Shown: in pieces, positions 1 through 12,846 of the stretch
Numbering within the stretch: position 1 is the first letter of the stretch
Layout of the letters: the number at the start of each line of letters is the position of its first letter
NCBI RefSeq assembly: GCF_000208865.1
Contig: NC_018392.1
Location: 1,322,793-1,386,792 of the forward strand
Reading direction: 5' to 3'
DNA length: 64,000 bases
Source: Neospora caninum Liverpool
Taxonomy: Eukaryota > Apicomplexa > Conoidasida > Eucoccidiorida > Sarcocystidae
Made by a program: the position numbers and the translations under genes
Notes under the pieces: generated by a model
Databases searched by the model: none
What the model was told of the DNA's origin: nothing
The model's input: the letters and a program-made list of their open reading frames with translations, nothing else

Positions 1-181
1 TCCAGCGCGTCTCCACCTCCCTGTGTGCTGGTGTGTCTGTACACCAAACATATGTTTGTGCATGCGCGCACATCTGCATGCTCTGACAATTACGATGCAC
101 ATGTCGGACTCTGCTTAGAAAGAGAGGAGACTGTGCACAGGCTTACGCACAGGCACATCCCGCGAGCCACTTCCGCGGGAC

Positions 182-326
182 GTGTCCACATGTTCGTATA
201 TACATATACATATATATGTATATATATACATATATATACATATATATACATATATATACATATATATACACATACATATATATACATATACATATATAGA
301 CATATATATATATATATATATTCGCA
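182..326. repeat. AT/CA-rich microsatellite in an intron
   Basis: Runs of alternating TA broken by CA (tatatacatatatata and similar) fill most of 195-325. The tract lies in the intron before the first phosphofructokinase exon seen in this window, whose acceptor (tttttcag) ends at 386. Bases 1-181 hold no exon I can support and are probably the same intron. Such tracts recur in most long introns of this window. Confidence 0.8.
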
Positions 327-386
327 AGTATGTTTATGGAGATGAGAGGGCATTTCCTTTTGAGAGGTGCGGGTTTGTTTTTTCAG

Positions 387-2905
387 CAAGACTTGAACGA
401 AGTGACTGACATGGAGACTTGTCCCCCGGGATCCTGGGGCCGGAGGTTGACTCCTTGGAGCGCGGCGCTGTTCCGCAGTTTCCCGAAATTCATTCGCCGA
501 GAGCTTTTGCAAGTCGACATGGGCGAGGTGAGTTCGAAGCAAAGAAAGGATTCTTGTCAGCAAGTTGTTCATCTGGCGACTGTTGCAGCCACAGTGTGTG
601 AGCCTGGTAGACTCGGTTCATACGTAGACGCGTTGACCTGTAGAGCCACGCAGAAGTAGACGAATCTAAAGATATTCAGATGTAGGGTACGTTTTTACGA
701 CCTTGCTTGTGTAAGTTGGAGGGTGTATTCGCACACCGTGGACGTGCCTGGGCATTGGGCGTTCAGTGTTTCGCGCGCTGTCGTCCCATACGAGGGAGAG
801 CACACGTGGCGGATGTGAGTTGTGAACGCGCGCGACGAGCATTGCCGTCCACGCATCTCCACACCTGTTCAAGGGAGACGAGAAACAGAGACACATAGAG
901 AAAGAAAGACAGAGAAAGAGACCGAGATATGGAATGGAGTGGAGAGATAGGGACAGAACAGGATACACAGACAAGCGGAGGTAGAGACGGAGACCATGCG
1001 TGTGCATGGGCCCACACGCCTTTATGTCGATGTGTCTAGATGCGTGTCCATGTGTGGCGAAGATGTGCGTTTGGTTTTTAAAACCGTTGAGTTTGTTCGC
1101 TCTGTCGCTGTTTGGTTTAGATCCGCTTTGAGCGCCTGGAAACGGAAGAGCTTTTAGCGCAGATGGTGAAGGAGGAACTGGAGTATCGAAAGTCTGTCGG
1201 TCGTTACTGCGGAAAATTCCAGGCCGTCACACACTTTTTCGGCTACCAGGGACGCTCGTCGATGCCCTCGCAGTTTGATGCCAACCTCGCGTTCGCCTAC
1301 GGGTAGGAAGCGTGAAGACACTTTTTCCCGTTCAGACGCCTCAAACAGACACCAGTCGCCTTTTTCCCTGGACTTCTCGTCTGAGGCTGGCAGAGAGAGG
1401 GAGACAGAGAGCACGCCCTGCCGCTCGCCTTCTACAGTGCTGGGATCCATATATATATATATAATTTCCCCGATGCCGCGTTTTCACGATGCGCCTTTCC
1501 GTCCTTCACAAACAAATATAGGTTTATGCAAGTAAATGTGTACAAATCGATATATAAGCATACATATAGACATATATTTAGGAAGGTGTACCTAAATGTG
1601 AAGACATCTATATATATATATATATATATATAATAGTGTGAGCATCTCCTTAGCAGGATAGATGCAGAACGGTAGACATGTATGTCTGTGTCGACTGCGG
1701 TTGCAGGCATTTGGCGTCGATTTTGGTTGAGTCCGGAGTGACGGGGCACTGCTGCAGCATTCGCGGCTTGTGCGGGCCGGTGAAGGATTGGCGTTTGGGG
1801 AGCATTCCGTTTGTGACGCTGATGAAGTTGGTTCCGACGCCTCAAGACAACCCCGCATTTGCTGCTCGCGGACCAGGCAACGACGCCGCCCTCGTGAACA
1901 CCGCCAAGGACATTCGCCAGCAGCGCTCCGTCATGACGGACTTGCCCATCATCCCGAGCGCTGAGGTCAACCTCGACGGAAAGGCCTACAGGTGGGGCGG
2001 AGAAGAAGGGAATGGAGAGAGCCGGAGGAGCGAAGAGCATTTTCGGCGAGGCAGAGAGACCGCAGCCCCGCCGCAGGAGAGGGGACACACACGGGAGACG
2101 ACACGGATTTCACCTGTGTGAGTGAAGCGTTTTTGAGTCTCTGGTTTCTCTCGGTTTTTTCCTGGCGTTCTGCGCAGGTGGATGAAGACGGCCGCCGAGC
2201 AATGGGCGCTGGAAGACCGTTTCTGCAACCCCGGCCCCATTCAGTTCACCGGTACGTTTTCGCGTTTTCCACTCGTCGAAAACACCTGCGTGTGTGTGTG
2301 TGTGTGTGTCGCCTTGTTCGGTGTCCCCTTGCTCCGTGAAGGCCTGAATGCAGGGGAAAGCATCTCGGTTCTATGTCGTCGACGTTTTTCGCGTCTTTTC
2401 TCTCTTCTCGTTCCGTTCTTTTTCGTCTCTCTTCTCGTCCTGGTCTCTCCACGCTGCTGTGTGTGTCTCGTCTTCACCTTTCGTGTTCCTCGCCGTTCTC
2501 GGCCATCCGCCCCTCTCTCTGTTTGCCGTCTCTCGGCGCGCGGCTTCGACTTGTCTTTCTTCAGGTCCAGCTGCGCAGTTCTTCAACCGTGAGCTCTTTG
2601 AAGAGCAAGCAGAGTACTACGACATGGTGTGTCGCGTGGAGCGATACACGAACATCTTGAAGCAAACGTGCACGTTTGGCGTCTCCGACAGTTTCCTCAA
2701 GAACGCGTACGTCTCTCTCACGGGTCTCCTCATGCTCGCGTTTCACCCCGACGAGTTGACGGCGAAACTCCCAGCCCTCTCGACTGGCGACTTCGACGCA
2801 GACGGCAACGAGAGCGGCGCGCAGCCGACTGGCGGTCTCTTCGCCAGGGGCGCCGACGAGCTCAACGTGAGCGTCTCCCGGTTCTCGAAAAGAGAGGATT
2901 TTTAA
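387..2905 (+). CDS. 6-phosphofructokinase, C-terminal alpha-like domain (5' part off window)
   Basis: Five exons: 387-527, 1121-1302, 1707-1991, 2178-2251 and 2565-2905. All junctions are GT-AG with matching phase. The conceptual protein follows the plant PPi-dependent phosphofructokinase alpha subunit to its end. Landmarks are [10 protein letters not shown], then [19 protein letters not shown], then a WRLGSIPF block, [16 protein letters not shown], and [13 protein letters not shown]. Apicomplexan phosphofructokinases are known to be single chains with a catalytic beta-type half followed by an alpha-type half, so the active site (GGDD, TIDGD) should lie upstream of base 1. The enzyme would phosphorylate fructose-6-phosphate in glycolysis in the cytosol. 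The end at TAA 2903-2905 fits the length of plant alpha subunits. A possible donor at AAC|GTGAGC (about 2868) leaves a small chance that the C-terminus differs. Family assignment is certain; gene number within the organism is not. Confidence 0.88.
2288..2309. repeat. (TG)n dinucleotide run
   Basis: Short alternating TG tract inside the fourth intron of the phosphofructokinase gene (2252-2564). It shows no coding role. Confidence 0.7.
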
Positions 2906-5900
2906 GCCCGAAAACACTTAAAGACGCGCGGAGAGTCGGAGACGCAAAGGCTACACACGCGACGCGGCACTCGATTGCGACGTCGCGCCCTGCAAAGGGA
3001 TACAGACAGCCAAGGAGAGAAAGAGACAGCCAAGGAGAGAAAGAGACAGAAAGGGACGAGGTTGGGGCAGCCTTGGAGGGCGTGTGGGGGGGGCGTGTGT
3101 GGCGGTTGATACCCACGGTGCGCAGGAGTTCTGCGGGCGCGGAAGATGTGTGCTTTGTTGGCGTCGCGATTCGCGTGGAGAAGCGCCTTAGGCAGACGGC
3201 GTGTGACGGCGAACACGAGGGCGGCAGTTGCGAGGCCACGCGACGGTCTTCTCGCTCGAAAATGGCAGCGGGTGCGGCGCGCGCTCACAGGTGTGCAGGC
3301 AGTGTTCTGGGAACAGCCGACGCGAGCGAGAAAGAGGCAGAGAGAGCCTGGCGCGAGACCAGAGCGGCGCTTGGTTGCGAGGACACGGACGCGACAAGGT
3401 TCCGGCCGCCACTCTGCTGAAAAAAAGACGACAGACGTTCCGACTGTCCACCCACACTCGAAAACCAGTCAACGTGGTTTGCGGTTTTGAGCTGGACGCG
3501 CCGACGATGGGCACGTACTCCGTGAATCGTCGAAACGCATGCAGGTCCGGAAAGAGAGCGCATGGGAGACACGGGGCGAGCGGAGAAGCTGGATCCTGTT
3601 GTTGAAGCGTTCGCCAGCGACAACAGACAGGTGACCGGCGCAGTGGAAGGTTGAACAGAGACGAGCTCGGAGGCATCAGGAATCGGACAGTTAGGTGGAG
3701 AGACCCTAAGACTGCTCTGCGTCTTCCCGGTTTCGGCTCTTTCTCGAGAGTCCCCCGTCGCGTTTCCTGCCATCCTTTTTCGCCAGCATTCGCCGTGTGT
3801 CTCTGTTCCCCGATTTGCCTTTTGTTCTACTCCTGTAGACATGGGAATTCAGGAGTTCTGCTAGCCTGTGCCGTCCCGTCTCCCTGCCGAGTGTTTTCAC
3901 GTGTTCAAGTCTCTGCCTTCGAGGATACAGAGTGAAAGGCTGTGAAGGCGCTTGCATGCAGAGCGCGTAGATGTTCTGGATGCGGAAACGAGACACTGCG
4001 TTCTTGACCCGAGTGGCGTCTGGGCGGCTGTCGGGGAAAACCCGAGCCTGTCTTCGCTGTCGCCATGGAGAGCACGAGGACGAAAGTCGGAATGTGTGCA
4101 TATGCAGCCTGTGTACTTTTCGCGTTGGGAAAAAAGGCCGAGCGACGCGCCGTGCACCCATAACGTGGAGAGAAATGCGTTTTCGGTTGTGTAGGGTGTG
4201 TAGGTGTACAGCGTCGTTTTCCCCCAGGGAACTCGCTTCATGGCCACGTTTTTTTCCCTGTGAACATCTTCGGTCATCCGTTGCCTTTCCGTGCTTGTGT
4301 CTTTGCCCGTTTTCGCACTTTTGGCTATTTCTGTGGCAAGATTCCAACCGGCCTTGCGTCCGCATAGACAAGGGGGAATCTTTGCTCGATCCGAGAACGA
4401 CCTCGCAAAAAACGGGATGCGCCGTCAGTCCGTGCGGCCAGCATAGACAGCAGAGATGTCACTGTGCCTTCGACGTCCGAGCGCGCACGACACGATGCAA
4501 AACGTTCTTCGTGGACAACAGATGCACGCGTCGCTAACCCCGAGCATTAAATGCCCACGTAACCACAACGTTCTCGTCCGCCACAGACAACGATACAGGA
4601 TTCTATAGAAGTATACATATACATACATATATACATATATACAGATTTGGTCCGGCCAGTAGTTATTTACATGAATGGAGATTGATGCTCGGCACCATCC
4701 GTGTCTCTGGGTGCTTCTGTCCGATGGTTTGCCGCTGAGGAACGGCGCCAGAAAACCTGCTTGCCTCGCGGTCGTGGACGGGCTCTACGCAACAACTGGA
4801 GTCCTGGCTAGAAACCCAGATGTCGACATGTCTTGACGGCAGACTGTAAACGTCTTGCACACCACGAGCGTAGGGGGGGGGGTTTGTCGCACTATGTTGG
4901 CTTTGGGCACCTGAGTTGAAAAGGGGATGTGGTTTACACCTCCATTCCTTGCATCTCTGTTCAAACGAAAACATCATAATGGCTCTTGTAGGGGCATCAC
5001 GCCCTCGCCTCTTTTATGTACATTTCGAATATATAGGCTGAGCAGGACGTGTCTCAGCCATCTGTGCCGTCCGCGTTTTGGCAGTCGCAGCGCGTCACAA
5101 AGCAAGGACTGCGAGGGATTCGGTGGCAGATTCTTGATTGCGTTTTCTGGGAACAAGTGCGCTTGTCCAAAACAGAGTTCTGCAGCTGCGCTCGCTCTCG
5201 ACCGCGGCAATGGCCCTCCGCCTCTCTCGCGTTTCGTTTCGACGTGGTGTGTCAGCGGTTCAGCACTCTCGCAGAGACAGCACACAGGTGCGCGAAAAAA
5301 ATTTGCAGCTTTCACCGTGCTCAAGATTGCGGATTCCTTCACGCATACGACGTGCGAGGGTGTTCGCCTCTCCAGCGAACACGCCTGCACTCTAAACACA
5401 GACTGACGAAGACAGATACGAAAACCGGTCGTCCCTGCTGTCTAGGGCTGTCCATCTGTTCACCTCGGTGGGGCAGCAGAGAGAGAGTGTCTGTCTCTCA
5501 ATAACTAGCGGAGCGTTCGTACGATAATTATATCAGCGCAATACCAGTTAAGGTGTGTAGCATTTCCTCGCGGGAGCGAGGGCTTTCCCGACAAAATGCG
5601 TCTTTTGTTTGGCGCGTCAGTCGTGCAGGACAGCTGCAGCAGTTACGGATTAGCCCGTCGCCACAGAATGCCGTTTTCGCCCGACAGGAGAGGCGAGCGG
5701 CTACACCGACGCGCAGCTCGTCTCGCTTCTTTTCTAGTGAGGAAATGTTGACATTTGCCACGGTACCTCTCCCGCGGTCTTGTCCCCGTCGTCTGTTTTA
5801 CCCCGATCTGACGGCTGAAAAGAGCCGCTGCGTGCAAGAACACGAACTCGCGTGAACAGGCGAAAACCGAATCCTTGGGCAAGACCGACAGAAGTCTGGA

Positions 5901-7513
5901 CAAAGGATAAAACGTGGAAACCGCCTCTCAACCACCGAAACTCGCGGGGGAGTCAACCGGTGCACCGCACTGGGGACACGAAGGTCAGCTGTACGTACAC
6001 GCCAGTGCGCAACTCGAGGATTTCCCGGCGTGTTTGCTGCATTTTTTCGCGGAGACCCAGTCGGGCTTCCGCGGAGCTACCGCCCCCCTGAAATGTCTCG
6101 ATCTTTTCCCTTCTGCGGAGAAAGGCTTTTTCACTGTCGATACGCGACGTTCTCCGCCACATGTCACAGTTTTCACACGCTGACGGAAGGACGCCCGCGA
6201 CCGTACACACCTGAGGCTCGTTGGCCTCTCAAACACCCTCGTGGCTGTTGTCCCTCCCGAAGCGGCTCCCGTCCGGGGTTTCGGCTGCTGCGTGTTTTTG
6301 CGCAGCCCTCTGCGCAAGTCCGGGGAGCTGGGCTGAAAACAACGATGTTGATAGCGATCACTGAACACCACGACTGTGCACGGCGGAAGCGGTTCACGGG
6401 CGTCCAGTTTCCGAGGCGCGTCGCCCGATCCCCTTCGACAGCACAAAGAGATCCCGGCATGTCACGGAAACCTCTGGAGATCTTTCGGGCCTCTTTCGAC
6501 ATGACGCGACGCCAGAGGGAAGGCTCCGAGGCCACGCTTTCTTTCGGGAGAATCTAGAAACCACGCGACCACAAGACAAATCAACGTCCGCAACGGACCC
6601 ACACAGACGATACCCTTCCTTCTCATATGAGTACGGGGGACGTCTCCCTCGGCCTTCGTCCGCGTTTTTCCCTCTCTAGACAATCCCTACCGGACACCAA
6701 CCGCCCGACTCTCTCTGCTGCATCGCCTTCCGGCGTCCCGCAGCGCAAGCACACATGCAACCCTACGCAGCTAAATATGTAGAGTGCGAACGCACCCACG
6801 TGCAGTTTCCCTGCGTTCGTCCTCGATCACCAACGCCCGCTCCACTCTGAGGTTGGACGAAACAAAAAACCTGGATTTGGCTGACGAGGGCGGCGTTAGG
6901 CGACCAATGCACTGTCTTCTCGAGGCTCCGCACCTCGCCTGAAAAGCCGTCCCTCTTCTTTTTGCGCCCGTCCCCTTCACTGCATGCGGTCGTGCCGACC
7001 TCGTGCAGCTTGGCACGAACCGAAAACCGGGTTCGCACTCCTCCACTGGAAATCCCAGTCGTAGACCTACGCACACGGCCAGGCGCGATCTGGCCATGCA
7101 TGCACGTGGAAACGGCGTGGACTCATGCCTGTTACAAAAACCACCATCATCGCGGCAAGACAGCAGGCACAGTCCGCGAGCACTCTCGCCCCGATCGCAG
7201 CACCGCATGCATCGAAAGAGAGTACCAAAGAGAGAAAAGGCCAAAGAGACAGGCCTCGCGAACGCTGCGTTTTTCTTCTTTTGCAGCCGCCGCCACCCTC
7301 ACACGCCGCCAGAGATGGGCAGAGCCCCCAAAGGGACGGTTCCGGTTTGGGCGTTTCCATCCCAAACCAGAAATGCCTGACATAGCGGCCTTTCCGAGTG
7401 CGTGCGCGAGCGCAGGTCTTGAACGAAGCGACAAGGCGAAGCTTAGAACCCCGACGGAAACGCACAAGAGCGAGGAGACACCGGAAAGGGAGACTCCGGG
7501 GGGACGCAGTGAG
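2906..7513. other. Convergent intergenic region, no gene supported
   Basis: About 4.6 kb between two converging genes, so it should hold both 3' untranslated regions. I found no chain of phase-matched exons or conserved motif on either strand. The longest open frames are Arg/Ser/Pro-rich and lack recognisable domains. The only structure seen is a direct 20-bp duplication at about 3003-3042 (agacagccaaggagagaaag twice). Confidence 0.6.
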
Positions 7514-10500
7514 CTAACTAGATACAAGGAAGTCGGGCGCCTTCACGTCGCGGGTCTTCCACAGGGCGAAGAGCCGCTGCAGAGCCTCGCTTCCTCGAAG
7601 ATCTTCAACCGTCGTGGCAGACTGAAGGGCGCGGATCATCGTCTCCTGCCAAGCCGCAAATCCCCGAGACTTCGAGGCAGCTAAAACCACGCAAACACGG
7701 GAGAAGACACATGCACAAATATGAGAGACATCCATACCCGTGCGTACATGCAGACGTATTTACGCATGTATATCTACATACATATGCATGCACATCTCTC
7801 CCTTTCTCTATCTCCTTCTCTCTATATATATACATAGGAATGTATGTAGTTCTATGCGGATTCGATCCTTCTGCGGTCGCTCTCTGGCGATAGAAATGTA
7901 TGTGCTTTTCTACGCCATAGATCTGGAGAAACAGGGATTGTTGGCCCCAGCCGCCGGGTTTTTTTCCTCCACTGCAACGCTTTACAGCCGCAGCCAGCCG
8001 CGGAGCCTCTGAAACAGCAGCCACGCTATCTCCATCTCTACGTGCAAACGCTGTCGAGAAGCATCGAAGATGCCAAGCGACGTCCCTATAGCCTCTTTTT
8101 TCAACAGTGTTCGGGGCCAGTCGATCCCGCCGAGTCGTCAGTTCTAACGATTCGGTGTTTCGCGGGTTGTCGCGTGTACCTGTTGGCGTCGCGGTTCTCT
8201 CCTCTCTGTCTCTCGCAGCGTCTTTTCGTTCGGCGCGTCCTCGCACAGAGGAGGCGCTTTCTCTCTCTTCTGCGTCTCGGTTCGTATCCCTGGCCTCCGG
8301 GGTCAGGCGCGTCTCCGCCCTGCGAAAATGGGCCACCGCCCCAGCCTCACTCCACTGCCTCGCCTCGTCGATCGCACTCTGCGGCTCCATGCTTGCCTCG
8401 CTATCGAGACGTCCGCACGTCGCCTGTCGATGTGCAGATCGCCCCGGACAGGGCATTTTCTTCGAGGCGAGAAAGGTGCGCAGCGCGGCGCGCAGACGCG
8501 CCTCGTGACCCGCCTGATCGGCTTTGCCGTCCGACGCCTCCTCTTTGACCGCATCTGGCGACGCTACCAGCCTCCCCACGATCCCCACCTCGCGGTCGCG
8601 GCGCCGCTGGAGTGTCTGCAGACCAGAAGAAGGCGAGGCGTCAAACGAAGACGCTCGATCGTCGAGGCGAGAATTCTCTCTCCGCGCTTCTGGCCACCCA
8701 GGCCGCCCCGCCCCGTGCCCGTGCTGGAGCTGGAGAGCGCGCAGAACCGCCGCTGCACCAGCAGACGGCAAGGCCGCAGCCGCTCGTTCCCGCTGGTGTG
8801 CGCGCCCCAACTGCTCAGGTGTCTCCGCACGCACACGCGTTTTGTCTCCGCGGTCGGCGCGGCGCTCGCCCGTGACGGCCCGGCGCCACACGAGAAGGCC
8901 GCGAACGAGTTTCGTGAGGTGGTGAAAGATCTCCATGGGCGACGAGGAGGCCGAGCGCGGCAGCAGGAGCAGGATTTCTCGGAAGAGCGAGGCGAACGCC
9001 ACCGTCGAGGGCTCGTCGGTCGACTGGACAGATCGGAGGAAAAGGAGACTGTCCTGCAAAAGCGGAATGCTCTGTTGACAAAACTGGATCTGTCGCTCGC
9101 CGAAACCGAGACACTCCATGCGACTCGGCGAGCCGCAGAGCTGCAGAAAGTCCGACAGCACCGCCGCGATCACCTGGAGGGTCGCGACACTCACCGGGTC
9201 CCCTTCCTCCAAACCGCCCGTCTCTTCGCGGTCTCGCTTTCGGTCGTCTCGCTCTCCGTCGCGATCGGCGTCCACGCGTCTCGCCCCTCGCCTGCGCTCG
9301 CCCTCGGGCTCCACCTCTTCAGGCGCTCGGTGCGCGTCCGGGTGTCTCCGAAGGCCCGCGGAGACGGGTAGGCCTTCGCACGGCTCGCAGGGGTACGGGC
9401 TCCGGAGGCGAGCGTGCTTCGCTCGCCCCAGGGAGGAAACGCACGCCTCCGACGCGTGCTTGGCTTGCTTGAACGCGCAGCCGCGCTGGAGTAGATACAC
9501 CTCCTGCTGTCTTTTCAACTCTTCCAAACAGAGCCGGAGTCGCCGGATGCGCTCCTCTGTTGTCACGTTCGGTCCCCAGCCCAAGCCGTCTTCGTCTTCC
9601 TCGGGGTGCTTCGCACTTGGAGACTTGTCAAAAGCTGGACAATCCCCGCGCACGACCACGGAAGACTTCGCCGCGCTCACACGCCCTCCCGCGACGCCGC
9701 AACTCGCCGGCGAACACGACGAAGAGGTACGGAGTTCGGACGCAAGAAGGGACACTCCCGCAGAAGGACCCGGAAAGTCGCCGAGAGCGAGAGACGAGGA
9801 CGAGATACCTGTCCTGAGGGAGGCCCGCGACGCGAGAACCGGCGACGACGCGAGATGCGATGCGGGCTGGTCACGTTGTGGGCGTGCCGTCTTCGAGTTC
9901 GGCAAAGACGTCGGCAGCGCAGGCTCGCCTGCCTCGGTGGCCTCCACCCCACCAACGCGCGGTTTCTGTGAGCCGTTGGACGGGCTCCTCTCAGAGCCCT
10001 CGGCGCCGTGCCGAACGCCCCCCGGTCTTCCCTCAGCGGCACTCTTTCGAGCGTCTACAGACAGACCGAGGTCGTTTCCGTCTTCGCCGATTTCCAGTGT
10101 CTCTTCCTGGGGCTGTCTCTCCGGTCGTTTCGTCTCCCCGCGCTCCGACATCGCCGCCGCGCGGCTTTCGACCCGCAGACTCCTCCGCAGGCCGCACGCA
10201 GCCTGCTGCTCTGTCCCCGGAGACAGTTGCTGCCTGGGGCGCGCTGCGAGTCGCGGCTGCCGGGGCCGGACGACTTTCTTCTTCTTTGGAGGGCGTCCGC
10301 GTCTCCGCTTCGCGATTTGCGCACCTGCCATCGAGACAGCACACACAGGTCACACAGGTTTGGTCTGTCGCCTTCGAGGCGTGGTTCCCGAGAGCGGCGC
10401 GGCGCACGCGATGCCCAGAGAGCGTCTGGGACCTCGACTCGGAGGACACTCTCCTGAGGGAAGACGTTTTTGCTGTGTCTGCGATTGAGAGATCCAACGC

Positions 10501-12846
10501 GCGGCGACACCCGCGACTCTCGCGCTTACCTTCTGGACGGGAGCCCGCGGACCCCGAAGGCTCGTCCGCCTCCCCTTTGTCCCAGTCGTCGCTCTCCTGT
10601 TGGACTCCAGAGATTTCACACGAAGCTGCGCCATCGTCATTGGGACGGACCCACCCAGAGGACGGCCGAAGAGAAGAAAGCGAAGATTTCCCGCCGTCTG
10701 CATCTTCCGCACGCGTTTCGACACTCAACAAACTGCAGGTGCTGTCGCTTGTCCACGACACAGGCTCGGCTCGACCGCAAACAGAAGACGCGAAAGAGAG
10801 AGGAGACGGGACAGACGACGAGGCAGAAGAGACCGGCGGACGGGGAGAAGACGCCGGTTTGCGCTCGGACTCCGCTTTCTCGTTCATTTGCTTGGCCATC
10901 AGCGCGAGGCGGCGGGCAGTCGAGAATCCGTACTTATCAACAGAGAACGTCTTCTTAGCAGGCTGGCCTTCTCGGAGGAAGCGGAAGATCCACTTCCTCT
11001 GCGCCGCATCCCATTCGATCCCGTCTTCCTCCGAGACAACGGAGGCAGAAAGCAGAGGAACTCCCCTGGCCGTGCCTCCCCTACACCCGCCGGTCTTCTC
11101 ACCTGGCGGGGAGGAAGAGCAACCGGAGGAAGGAGACGAAAGAGAAGGAGAGCAAACGGCAGGAGAGGAAAGCGAGGGACATGGCGAGGAAGGGTGAGAG
11201 AAGGGAGATGCCGACGGCGACGTCAGTCTTCCTCCGCTGTTCTCGTCTTGCGCGCCTTTGTCGTCCGCATATGGGAAGGCCATCCGGTTGTCGTCGGGCT
11301 GGTCAGCAGCTGTACAGAGAGCTGGGGAGACGACGCGTCCGTTCGGCTGTCTTCCGTCATCTGCCTGCTTAGCCTCAGTTTTTCCATTCTCGCCCCCATG
11401 GCCCCGCTCCTCTCTGTCTTCTGGAGTCGCTACGCTGGATCGCTTCCCTTCCTTCTCTCCGCTGGCGTTCTTCGCCACCCTCTTGTCTTCCGCCTCGTCG
11501 TCTTCGTTTGGCGAGCTGTCCTGTGCCTCATCCTCATTCTCTTCCGAGCTCCGGTGGATGTGGTACTCGAGGGCGAGCCTTCGGGCCTCACTGACGCCAT
11601 ACTTGGCGACGGAAAAGCTAACGATCTTCTTCCTTTTCTTTGCGTCTTCCGCGCCCGCGTCGACGGGCCAGTCACAGATCCACTCGTGTCTCGTGGAGCT
11701 GTACGAGACGCCCTTGAGTGGGGGAAACTGCCTAGCCTCCGCTGACCACTGCTCCGCCTGTTCCGCGCTGACGACGTCTCGGCCAGTTCGTTCGTCCGAT
11801 TCTTTGGCGGGCTTTTGGAGGGAAAATGTCGACGAGACGGAGGAAGACGGAGAAGGCGTCTCCGGCTGTTTGTCCGGGATGGCACACCCGGAGAAAAAAA
11901 GACCGAGGGGTTCGCCGACAGCGCAGCAAGAGGGAGACGCCGGTGACGCACGAACCCCCTCTCTCCCGCCTGAGCGCAGTCCGCTCAGTTCTCCGCTTCT
12001 TTTTCTGTGCGTGTCTTCTCTCCCTTGGTGCCCGCTCTCTTGTCCCGGGTCTCGTGTTGCACGAACCGAGACAGGAAACGGCCGCCGGCCGTCACCGGCA
12101 GCGAAGGAGTCTCGGAGTGCAGCGGATGGCGAGCCTTCAGCTTTTCCCTCCGTTTTTTCGCTGGCCGCAGCGCCTGCTTCTTGCTCTGTAGAGGACGCGA
12201 GGGAAACGGGAAGAGAAGACTCCCGGCGAGCTTCGCGGCCGCGCTTGTTTTCCCCGGTTGCTCCCGGTGTCTTCGGATCGGCGCGTGGTGCCTTCGGGTG
12301 TACATACACCTCGGCGAATCGAGGCGTCGGCCAGTGCCCCCCTTTTTGGTCGGAGGACGCCGCACATTGGCCGTGGTTTCGGTCAAGCAGTTTTCCGCTT
12401 CTTTGGCTCTCCTCACAGCTGGTTTCCTGCCGAACGCCCGTGCGTTCCTCGCAGACGCTCGGGCCAAGCCTTTCTTTTTCGTTCGTTCCGTTCCCAGAAC
12501 AGCGTGGCCTTCCAGTCTCGGGATAACAACGGACTGGGTCCAAACGCCCGCGTCGAGCAAGGCCAACTGGCTGAGCTAGCTTTTTCGGCTCGTCCGCGCC
12601 TGCATTGAGTTCGCGAGGACGTCCACCTGTCAACAAACACGGCAGCTCCGGCGGAGACGCCTCGGAGGAGCGGCTGTCGGTTCCAAAGACGGTCGCTTCC
12701 AAGGGACACCTCGTGTCCGCCTGGCGCCCTTCCGCCCCACCCCCAGCGAGATCCACGCGCGAAGACTCGCGCGTGCCAGTGTCCTCTCGAGTCGCCATGC
12801 GGGTGAGTCTCGACGCAACCGCGCACGCACGCGCGGTCTGCTGCAT
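7514..12846 (-). CDS. ApiAP2 transcription factor with two AP2 domains and an AT-hook
   Basis: Three exons on the minus strand: 12846-10530, 10324-8180 and 7680-7514, giving 4629 nt (1542 residues). Donors (GAAG|GTAAGC, ACAG|GTACAC) and acceptors (GGCAG, TTTTAG) agree in phase. The first AP2 domain is at about residues 379-427 (GVSYSSTRHEWICDW, then FSVAKYGVSEARRLAL). The second is at about 608-650 (GIEWDAAQRKWIFRF, then FSVDKYGFSTARRLAL). An AT-hook core, RRRGRPPKKKK, follows at about 780, just after the first splice junction. Residues 1153-1255 (IAAVLSDFLQLCG and onward) resemble the ACDC domain found near the C-terminus of many ApiAP2 proteins, but this is a weaker call. Between domains the chain is Ser/Glu/Arg-rich and disordered. 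It should bind DNA in the nucleus and control stage-specific transcription. A second ATG at 12798 is an alternative start. I cannot say which numbered AP2 gene it is. Confidence 0.9.

Noticed and set aside
8328..9371. Long plus-strand frames opposite the ApiAP2 gene (also 9118-10488, 9860-11197 and 11258-12526)
   Set aside because: They are antisense shadows of a GC-rich coding exon; the minus strand carries the AP2, AT-hook and phase-matched splicing.
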